Assembly (NCBI GenBank): GCA_028456385.1
Contig: JALNQF010000888.1
Span: forward strand, 1 to 11,722
DNA: 11,722 nucleotides
Direction: 5' to 3'
DNA from: Ophiosphaerella korrae
Taxonomy: Eukaryota; Ascomycota; Dothideomycetes; Pleosporales; Phaeosphaeriaceae
The translations under genes were made by a program, and so were the position numbers. Shown here in pieces: positions 1 through 6,232 of the stretch (position 1 is its first letter; each line of letters starts with the position of its first letter). The notes under the pieces are model-generated. The model was not told the origin of the DNA and did not search any database. It was given only the letters and a program-made list of their open reading frames with translations.

Positions 1-42
1 ACGAAGTACAAAGCTAGCTAAGAAGTATAAGTATATAGTTAG
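1..42. other. Left flank of the gypsy element
   Basis: This short stretch precedes the inferred LTR start. I see no gene in it. The five bases before the LTR (38-42) do not match the T-run after the 3' LTR (5687-5691), so no target-site duplication can be shown. One residual CpA (ACA) is present, as in the element itself. Confidence 0.4.
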
Positions 43-235
43 TAGTAATACGTATTATTAAGATAGTATTAGTAATTTAATCCTTTAACTATAGAACGCT
101 AATACAAGATAGTTGTAAAACATCTTCTATTGTTTATAGTTATTATAGATTACCTCTAAGCTTTTACTATTACTTTGTAATCTACTAACTCCTACTAGAT
201 AGGTACTTATAGTTAACAACAGTAGGCCTATTATA
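43..235 (+). repeat. 5' LTR of the gypsy element
   Basis: This is a 193-base direct repeat of 5491-5686. Bases 43-114 are identical to 5491-5562. The next part differs by RIP-type transitions, and roughly the last 80 bases diverge much more. The start TAGTAATACGTATTA and the end of the 3' copy (TAATACCTATTACA) are imperfect inverted termini, as expected of LTRs with TG...CA ends. The terminal TG probably became TA through RIP. The exact ends are inferred from the alignment of the two copies. I could not identify promoter or polyadenylation elements with confidence. Confidence 0.85.
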
Positions 236-377
236 ATAAGTATAGACTAAACCTTAAGAGAAAGTAGCTAAAAGTAAAGAAATATAATATACAATACTCT
301 ATTAGACCTTTTATTATAAAGATAACTACTATATATATCTTTCTAGTAAGTAAAGAGTAAGATACTTCTTATAATAG
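236..377 (+). other. Leader between 5' LTR and gag
   Basis: The untranslated leader and primer-binding site are expected here. The bases right after the LTR (ATAAGTATAG) do not match a tRNA 3' end that I recognise; a TGG start would have been changed to TAG by RIP. The phase used by gag-pol has several stops before about 378, so coding probably begins downstream of that. Confidence 0.4.
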
Positions 378-1340
378 AGAAATAGAGTAGTAGTAATAAA
401 AGAAAGAATAAAAGTATAGTTAGAAGAGATAGTACACGTAATAGACCTACTAATAGAAGACTTAGAAAGAGAAGAGCCTTTAGTACTATTAATCTAAGCT
501 AAAAAAGTAGTACTAGATAAAGAGACTACTATAGCTTCCTCTAAAGGACTATAAGAAAGTAAGAAATAGGTTAGTATAAGAAGAATAGAGTATACCTAGC
601 TAATAATATATAGCTATAATAGCTATATAATAATAGATATAGAAGAACGTAATAAAAAATAGAAGTTTATTTAGAAATACTTACTAGTTATAAGTATAGA
701 GGAAGCGTATAAAGACTAGAAAGAACGTAATCTTAAAGAAATAAAGTTTATACTATTTTAAGAATAAATAAAGTAATATATAGTTATAGTAAAAAGAATA
801 CCTATAGAAAAAGAGTAGTAGTACCTTACAAAAAGAACGTAATAGATTAATAAAGCCTATATACTAAGAGTACTAGTAGTGTACTATATCCTAATAATAG
901 ATATACCTAGAAGAGACAAGTACTAGGAAGAGGATAACAAAATAATAGATCTAAAACATCTAGTATACTTTAAAGTATTATAGTTAGTATACTTAGATAA
1001 GAACTATATTATATATAGGAACTCTAAAGTAAATAACAATATATAGCTTATAAGAAGAAAAAGATATAACTATATAAGAGTAATCCTAGTAGAAGATATT
1101 TAAGGATAGGAAATAATCCTAGAAGATAGATACGTAGTAGTAAGACCTAGCCTAAAACTATTAAAAAAATACGTTAAAAGAGGACTATAGTATAAATATA
1201 TATATAACAAATATTTAAAATACAAAGAATATAAGCTTAAAGTAAAACTATAGCCTTAAAAAGATAGATAGTTTATAAAAGAGCCTAAATAAAAATAGTT
1301 AGAAGGTATAAAAGGCCTATATATTATAAAAATAAGTATA
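378..1340 (+). pseudogene. gag: gag region relic
   Basis: The roughly 320 codons before the protease read as a charged, Lys/Glu/Arg-rich protein. An example is the segment from 639, whose first residues are IEERNKK followed by a TAG that was probably Trp. Length and position fit a nucleocapsid precursor that packages element RNA in cytoplasmic particles. No CCHC zinc knuckle can be shown: Cys and His codons both become Tyr codons under RIP. A Tyr-rich cluster at about 1188-1235 lies at the right distance before the protease but does not fit C-x2-C-x4-H-x4-C spacing in this phase. The gag call rests on position and composition, not on a diagnostic motif. Confidence 0.65.
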
Positions 1341-1364
1341 TATTAAGAAAAGGAAGAATAATTA

Positions 1365-1640
1365 ATAATTAATAGTAAAGCTATAAGAAACTTTATATTA
1401 AAGAAGTTTATAGAAATACAAGGAATAAAGTATATAACAAAGAAATACCCTTAATAACTAAGTATAATTAAAGGAAAACTATTCTAAGAACCTATTAGGT
1501 TTAAGATAGTTCTCTCTACGCTTAAATTAGAAGAGATAATAATTAAAAATATAGTTATAGATATAACAACAATTAATAATAAATAAAATATAATACTAGG
1601 AATACTATAGTTATAGATAACTAACCTATATATTAATTAG
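1365..1640 (+). pseudogene. pro: Aspartic protease domain relic
   Basis: Retroviral-type aspartic proteases cut the polyprotein and carry a D-S-G-A/T catalytic motif. At 1371-1385 the frame reads N-S-K-A-I followed by R-N-F-I, the expected DSGAT-x-NFI after GAT to AAT and GGA to AAA changes. The catalytic Asp is therefore lost. About 70 codons on, at 1587-1613, the frame reads N-I-I-L-G-I-L-stop-L, which fits the conserved C-terminal D-x-I-L-G-M-P-W-L motif, with Asp, Met, Pro and Trp changed as RIP predicts. The spacing between the two motifs fits the family. The domain lies in phase between gag and RT. Confidence 0.85.
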
Positions 1641-1859
1641 AGAATAGGAAAAATTAGTTATAGTAAAACTAATACGTTAAAAGCTAACATAAGCACCTAT
1701 AAAGGAGAATTCCTAGAAGAATATAAGAAATAGGAAGAATAGCTTATAGAGCTAGAAGACTACCTTCTAGAATATTAACTATAGGACTTAGCGATAGAAC
1801 TAGAAGAAGGAAGAAACTTAGGATAGAGCCTAGTCTACTAAAAAACAGAAGAAGAATCT

Positions 1860-2640
1860 AAGATTAAATAAGCGTTTATTTAGACTATAATAAAAAAAGG
1901 ATAGATAAGAGAATCTAAATCCTTAGTAGTATATAGACTTATATTTATAGACAAAAAGAGAATAAATAATAAAAGGCCCTACGTAGATTTTAGAAAAACT
2001 AACGCAATTATAAACAAGAACTAATACCTACTACTATAAATAGATAAAATACAAAATAGACTATAAAAAGTAAAGATCTTTATAAAACTAGATATCTAAA
2101 ACGCCTACTACTAAATTAGAATTAAAGAAAGTAATAAGTAGAAAATAGCGTTTAGAATATAGTATTGACTATATAAATACTTAGTTATACTATTTAGCTT
2201 AACAAATATACTAGCAGCGTTCTAAGAAAGGATTAATATAGTACTAAGAGAGTACTTAGATATATTTATATTTATATACTTAGATAATATCCTTATATTC
2301 TTAGAAATAGAGGAAGAATACATACAACACGTATATAAAGTATTAAAGAAACTAGTAAAAAATAAACTATTTCTAAAAATAAGAAAGTGCGAGTTCTATA
2401 TAAAGAAAATAGATTTCCTAAGATTTATTATTAAACTAGGAAAAATTAAAATTAACCTAAGAAAGATTAAATTAATTAACAAATAGCTAACACTAAAAAA
2501 CCTAAAGGAAGTATAATAATTTTATAGACTAGCTAACTTTTATAAGAAGTTAATAGTAAGATAGTTTAAAGATATAGAACTAATAACAAGACTTATAAAA
2601 AAAGACACGCTATTTAAATAGATAAAGGAATACGATAAAG
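1860..2640 (+). pseudogene. Reverse transcriptase domain relic (Ty3/gypsy)
   Basis: The domain copies element RNA into cDNA. Its conserved blocks appear in order: Y-V-D-F-R-K-x-N-A-I from 1980; K-L-D-I-stop-N-A-Y-Y near 2085, matching KLDxRxAYxQIRI; a Y-stop-L-Y-K-Y segment at 2163-2180 followed by F-S-L-T-N near 2190, matching YGxYEYLVMPFGLTNAP; and the active-site block Y-L-D-N at 2277-2288. The second catalytic Asp of YxDD is Asn, which a single TpG to TpA change in GATGAT explains. The thumb region follows, with LKNLKEV near 2500 and L-A-N-F-Y-K-K near 2530. The only TGA on the + strand lies in this domain at 2166-2168. The enzyme is dead, but its family assignment is secure. Confidence 0.93.
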
Positions 2641-2689
2641 TATTTAATAGGATTAAAAAGAAGTTTATAGAAAACCTAGTTATTAGAAT

Positions 2690-3120
2690 ATATAACCTAA
2701 ACCTACTAGTAATAGTAAAAACAGACGTATCTAATTTAGTCTATAGAATAGTACTAATACAAGAAGACCTAGAGACTAAAAAGGAATACTTAGTTAAATA
2801 CTTCTCTAAGAAAATAAAGATAGTAGAACTTAACTACCTAATCTATAACAAGGAGATACTAGTAATCTATAAAGTATTTAAATAATAGAGAGTATACTTA
2901 TAAGGAGTAAAATATTAGATAAAGGTCTATACTAACTATAAAAATCTTATAGGATTTATAATAAACAAGGAACTATTATAATACTATATAAGATAGTAAG
3001 AATATCTATTAACGTTTAATATAGAAATTATATATATAAAAAGGAAAGACAATTAGTTTGTAGACGCCTTTAGTAGAAGACTAGACTTATAAGAAGAAGT
3101 AAGCGCTACTAGTATAGTCT
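2690..3120 (+). pseudogene. RNase H domain relic
   Basis: This domain degrades the RNA strand of the RNA:DNA hybrid. The first catalytic Asp is retained at 2724 (T-D-V-S-N, from TDAS). The Glu of the Y-x-N-K-E block is retained at 2853. The third acidic residue, in the V-Y-T-D-H-K-N-L block, is Asn: the frame reads T-N-Y-K-N-L at 2931-2948, with both D to N and H to Y explained by RIP. The closing D-A-F-S-R-R motif is intact at 3063-3080, preceded by V for the usual A. The order and spacing match Ty3/gypsy RNase H, directly following RT in the same phase. Confidence 0.9.
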
Positions 3121-3229
3121 TAGTTAAAAACAAAGAAGGATATTTAGTCTTAAATATACCTAAAATAGCTACAACACTTAAAAGAAAAAGTAGCGAGCTA
3201 GATAAATAGATTTAGAAAATAATATAAGA

Positions 3230-4080
3230 AGTATCTAAAGAAATAGAAAAACTAGAAATCTATAAAGGACTTGTATAAGTATATAGAAGAATATATATTC
3301 TAAAGAAAATCTAAAGAGAATTTATATAATAGTTTTACGAACTACTAGTATATAGATACTAAGGAATTAATAAGACCTTAGATAGGTTACTATAAGATTA
3401 CTATATCCTAAAAGTAAGATAACTAGTAATAGAGGTACTACGAGACTATATAGAATATTAGAAGAATAAGTATAATAAATACGTATTATATAGAATATTA
3501 TAACTAGTAGAAGTACTAGAATAACTATAAGGAGTTATTATAATAGACTTTATTACAAAGCTACTAAAGTCTAAAGACCTAATATTAGGAGTTAAATATA
3601 ATAGAATCCTAATAATAGTAGATAAACTTATAAAGTACTTATACTTTAGACTATATAAAGAGAAAAGTAAGATAGAAGTTACTATATACTAGGTTCTAGG
3701 AACTATAATTAGTTAATATAGACTACTAGATAAAATTATTATAGATAGAGATATAAGATTTACATTAAAACTATAGGAAACAATAACAGCGTAATTAGGA
3801 ATTAAGAATATAATATCTACAGCATATTATCTATAGATAGATAGATAATTAGAATAAATAAACTAGATAGTAGAATAGTACCTAAGATACTATCTTAACT
3901 ATAACTAAAACAACTAGGTATAGTTACTACTTATAGTATAGTTAGTATATAACAGCGTAAAGAATATAGTAATAAAAGTATTACTCTTTTTTACAAACTA
4001 TAGATTCGAACCTAATATATACTAGATACTAAAAAATTAGATATCTTAGTCCTTAAGAAGAGAAAACTTTACTAATAGAC
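3230..4080 (+). pseudogene. int: Integrase relic with all three D-D-E codons kept
   Basis: Integrase inserts the cDNA into the host chromosome. The N-terminal HHCC zinc-binding domain is ruined: the H-x-H-Q-G block reads Y-R-Y-stop-G at 3351-3365, and the C-x2-C pair reads Tyr at 3447 and Tyr at 3456. The catalytic core is recognisable: Asp at 3546 in I-D-F-I-T-K, Asp at 3744 in I-I-I-D-R-D-I-R-F, and Glu at 3852, exactly 36 codons after the second Asp. All three catalytic codons survive although several Gln/Trp stops interrupt the core. The following block near 3950 (V-Y-N-S-V-K-N-V) and F-E-P-N near 4007 fit the end of gypsy integrase cores. Confidence 0.92.
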
Positions 4081-4179
4081 TTAAAGATATATATAATTAA
4101 CTAAGATAGGACGTAAAATTCTTACACGATTAAATAATAAAGTATTATAATAAGAAGTATAAAAGAGGACCCTAATTTA

Positions 4180-4420
4180 AAGAAAGAGAAAAAGTATAGT
4201 TAGTATAAAAAAATATTAAAAGTAAATAGCCTAGTTTAAAACTAGACTATATTAAGATAAGACTATATAAAATTAAGAAGAAAATCTTACTAGTTATATT
4301 TAGACTAAAGCTACTAAATAAAATAAAGATATACTTAATATTCTATATAGCTCTACTAGAACAAGTATTATAAGAAGTAGAACTACTAGTATACAAAGTA
4401 GACACGTATAGAGAATAAAA
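4180..4420 (+). pseudogene. GPY/F module of the integrase C-terminus
   Basis: The GPY/F module contributes to integrase multimerisation and DNA binding in chromoviruses. Here K-I-R-L-Y-K-I at 4254-4274 corresponds to K-I-G-P-Y-K-I, with Gly to Arg and Pro (CCA) to Leu (CTA). The downstream block K-I-Y-L-I-F-Y-I-A-L-L at 4326-4358 corresponds to the conserved K-I-H-P-x-F-H-V-S-L-L motif, with His to Tyr and Pro to Leu. Both motifs are in the gag-pol phase and in the usual order before a chromodomain. Confidence 0.85.
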
Positions 4421-4424
4421 AGAA

Positions 4425-4590
4425 TAAGAAATTAAAGAAATCTTATAATACTAGTTCTATAATAGTAGAAACTACTACCTAGTAGAATAGATAAGTATAG
4501 ACGAGAAAAGATAACTATAGGAGAAAATATAGGAACTAGAAGATAATCTTAATTACTCTAAGAAATTAAAGGAGTTCTAAAATTAAAACT
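4425..4590 (+). pseudogene. Chromodomain at the C-terminus of pol
   Basis: Chromodomains bind methylated histone tails and steer chromovirus integration. The frame reads E-I-K-E-I-L near 4431, then N-Y-Y-L-V-E-stop at 4470-4490, which matches the x-Y-Y-L-V-K-W core with the Trp as TAG at 4488. Next is stop-E-L-E-D-N-L at 4530-4550, which matches W-E-P-E-x-N-L with the Trp as TAG at 4530 and Pro as Leu, and then a helical tail K-K-L-K-E-F at 4560-4577. Both Trp codons, one probably part of the aromatic cage, are stops. This domain is what places the element among chromoviruses. Confidence 0.85.
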
Positions 4591-4905
4591 CTCTAGAACG
4601 CCTAGTAGTAAACTAAGAGAACTAATATTACTAATAATAGATAGAGAGATAATAGGGACGTCTAGTATAAGACTTACTATAGTAACACTAAACGCTTTAT
4701 CTAGATCTAGCTTAGCTTTTAGAGCTACTAACTACTTAGCTAATTTTTTATTATTTAAGGCCTTTATCTTATAAAGATAAGAGAGATAAGCCTAATTCTC
4801 TACTAGCTTACTCTACACAAGCTCCTAAATACGCTTATACTTAGCTTTAGCCTCTATAATTTAAGATAGTAATTTCTCTTAAGTCTAGTTAATAGCTTTC
4901 TCTAT
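4558..4905 (-). pseudogene. Antisense coiled-coil-like ORF relic at the 3' end
   Basis: On the minus strand a frame of about 115 codons reads as a plausible Lys/Glu/Ala/Leu-rich helical protein. An ATA at 4903-4905, perhaps an ancestral ATG, is followed by E-K-A-I-N. The middle shows the pattern E-A-K-A-K-Y-K-R-I, then S-K-L-V-E-N, then L-V-A-L-K-A-K-L-D-L-D-K-A-F-S. A Ser/Ile/Leu-rich tail ends at the TAG at 4558-4560. The roughly six internal stops are TAA/TAG, and most sit where Gln would suit the helical pattern. The + strand is pyrimidine-rich only here, unlike gag-pol. The frame overlaps the last codons of pol tail to tail. I do not recognise the protein. Accessory antisense ORFs between pol and the 3' LTR are known in some plant gypsy elements; applying that here is inference. 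Confidence 0.45.
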
Positions 4906-4925
4906 TATTATTAAGCCTAGACGTA

Positions 4926-5370
4926 AGAATAAGTGTAATAAATATACACTTAGAGAGAGAAATACTAGATATATTATAAGAACTACGTATATTCGCGCAA
5001 ATATATACTTTATAAGCCCTATTATTATTTATAGAAATAATATAAAGAAGAGACTTAAAGTTTAACTTAAGAGAAGTATAATAAGAATAAAAAAATATTT
5101 TAATACTATTACGTAATATATAATTAGTAAGAAGATAGTAATAATACGTAAATAAAATAGGTATTAGAGAGGATAAAGAACTCTATATTAATAAAGAAAC
5201 TAGATTAATAACTTTAGCTCTAGAATAGATAAATAAGGACCTACTTAGAAGAAGAGATAGTATTATAGTAGTAATAAAAGAACTATAGATAGAACTAATT
5301 AATTCTATAAGCCTAGTCTTATATAACTCTAAGGGCTATAAGCTTAACTAGAAAGCTATATATAATTAAG
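4926..5370 (+). other. Purine-rich stretch between antisense relic and 3' LTR
   Basis: The + strand becomes purine-rich again here. In the gag-pol phase some segments look protein-like (for example E-D-K-E-L-Y-I-N-K-E-T-R-L near 5175-5213), but about one codon in ten is a stop and I recognise no domain. The opposite strand has a frame from about 5325 to 4885 with only one internal TAG in about 145 codons. It is Ser/Leu/Ile-rich, and such open antisense frames also arise by chance opposite purine-rich DNA; a test stretch opposite the RT (2341-2400) showed the same effect. This may be untranslated element sequence, an extra coding relic, or part of a second insertion. Confidence 0.4.
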
Positions 5371-5380
5371 ATACTTAGAG

Positions 5381-5475
5381 TAATCTATAATCTATAGACT
5401 CTTAGTAGTAGTAGATTATAGATCTAGCTAATCTATAATCTATTAATTTTAGTAAATATAGATTATAGATTATAG
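5381..5475. repeat. Cluster of direct and inverted 15-mers before the 3' LTR
   Basis: The 15-mer TAATCTATAATCTAT occurs exactly at 5381-5395 and 5429-5443, and its exact reverse complement is at 5458-5472. A further partial inverted copy (AGATTATAGAT) is at 5413-5423. The copies at 5429 and 5458 could pair as a 15-base stem with a 14-base loop. The cluster lies 16 bases before the 3' LTR, where the polypurine tract should be. It may be a fold-back structure, a 3'-end or RNA-structure signal, or a small satellite made of alternating units. Confidence 0.75.
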
Positions 5476-5490
5476 TAAGTATATAGCTAT

Positions 5491-5686
5491 TAGTAATACG
5501 TATTATTAAGATAGTATTAGTAATTTAATCCTTTAACTATAGAACGCTAATACAAGATAGTTACAAAATATCTTCTATTATTTATAGTTATTATAGATCC
5601 TAATGTAAACTTTTATTATTATCTTTTAATCTACTAACTCCCCCCGATTAGGTATTAGGAAGTCGACCCTAGTAATACCTATTACA
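5491..5686 (+). repeat. 3' LTR of the gypsy element
   Basis: This 196-base partner of the 5' LTR is identical to it over the first 72 bases. It then differs at 5563, 5564, 5569 and 5580 by transitions of the RIP type. From about 5598 to the end the two copies differ by indels and transversions too. The right part keeps a C-rich patch (5640-5645) and GTCGACC (5662-5668), the most GC-rich spot in the window; it has no CpA and so offers nothing for RIP to act on. The end at ATTACA is inferred from symmetry with the LTR start. Confidence 0.85.
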
Positions 5687-5884
5687 TTTTTATTTTTTTT
5701 TTATAAATTTCTTTTTTATACTACTAAATTATAATACTTACTAGCTTTTTTACTTATATATAGTACTTCTTTTTTACTAAATAGATTTTTTACTTTAAAA
5801 AAAAAAAATTATCTAAATAAATAAAGTAAGTTATTAAAGTACTATACTATTTATTTTTTAAAGTTTTTTTTAAAATAATATATA
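5687..5884. other. Homopolymer-rich AT tract
   Basis: Directly after the 3' LTR come long T-runs (5687-5720), a 12-base A-run after 5798 (CTTT then A-run) and further T-runs. I see no coding frame, RNA gene or terminator-like hairpin that can be supported. It is flanking DNA of the gypsy insertion and already shows almost no CpA or TpG. Confidence 0.6.
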
Positions 5885-6190
5885 TTAAAGTAATATATAA
5901 GTAAATAAGTAGTACGCTAGTAAATATATAAGCTTAATAAGTAGTATATTAGTAAATAAATAAGTATATAAATAGCTAAGTAGTAGAAGTTTAATAAAAA
6001 GTAGTATAAGTTTTAATAAATAGTATATAAGTAGTATACTAGTAGAAGTATAAGTATATAAGCTATATACTAGTATATATTTAAGTTTAATAAGTAAAAT
6101 ACTAGTAAATATATAAGTATATAATTAGCTAAGTAGTATAAATTTAATAAGTAGTATACTAGTATATATATAAGTTTAATAAGTAAAAGA
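5885..6190. repeat. Worn tandem repeat (unit about 30-60 bases)
   Basis: The motif AAGTTTAATAAGTAGTATAC followed by TAGTAAATATATAAG recurs in worn form. Recognisable units start near 5929, 5986, 6006, 6081, 6139 and 6172, with cores such as TTTAATAAGTA and TACTAGTA in between. Spacing is irregular, so the array has decayed or began as mixed units. It has no coding potential. It could be a minisatellite or the non-coding repeat part of an older element. Confidence 0.6.
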
Positions 6191-6232
6191 AAAAGTAGTA
6201 GCTATATAGTTTATAGAAAAAAAGCTTTCTTT

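Larger units (their letters stand above)
378..4616 (+). pseudogene. gag-pol polyprotein relic (Ty3/gypsy)
   Basis: A single frame, with codon starts at multiples of 3, can be followed for about 1,410 codons from gag to the chromodomain. Anchor motifs at 639, 1371, 1980, 2277, 3546, 3744, 4251 and 4473 are all in this phase, so no net frameshift has accumulated. Internal stops are almost all TAA or TAG where Gln or Trp codons are expected; the one TGA is at 2166. The ancestral element therefore encoded one fused gag-pol protein, as many fungal chromoviruses do. The start is uncertain: any ATG has become ATA, and 378 is only where stop density falls. The last convincing coding residues are near 4610, and 4614-4616 is a TAA that could be the true stop or a mutated Gln codon. 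The domains are listed separately. Confidence 0.88.
43..5686 (+). mobile_element. Full-length Ty3/gypsy chromovirus, RIP-inactivated
   Basis: The element is about 5.64 kb, a normal size for a fungal Ty3/gypsy element. It is bounded by two direct repeats (43-235 and 5491-5686) whose first 110 bases differ at only four positions. Between them lies a single relic frame in the order gag, protease, RT, RNase H, integrase, GPY/F module, chromodomain. That order (integrase after RNase H) defines Ty3/gypsy, and the terminal chromodomain defines chromoviruses, which can direct insertion to histone-marked chromatin. Every recognisable enzyme domain carries stops or lost active-site residues, so the copy cannot move on its own. 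No target-site duplication, primer-binding site or clear polypurine tract could be identified after the mutations. About 860 bases between the end of pol and the 3' LTR are unusual and are described separately. Confidence 0.92.

Noticed and set aside
1188..1235. CCHC zinc knuckle at the end of gypsy gag
   Set aside because: A Tyr-rich cluster exists, but no set of Tyr codons fits C-x2-C-x4-H-x4-C in the gag-pol phase.
4926..5340. Continuation of pol past the chromodomain as a real coding region
   Set aside because: About one codon in ten is a stop, the preceding 300 bases in this phase are dense in stops, and no domain is recognisable; kept only as an undetermined stretch.
5429..5472. Bacterial-type intrinsic terminator from the 15-base inverted repeat
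   Set aside because: The stem is almost pure AT, and the setting is a eukaryotic retroelement; no functional terminator can be claimed.
38..5691. Target-site duplication flanking the gypsy element
   Set aside because: The five bases before 43 (GTTAG) and after 5686 (TTTTT) do not match, even allowing for RIP changes; the LTR ends may be off by a few bases.
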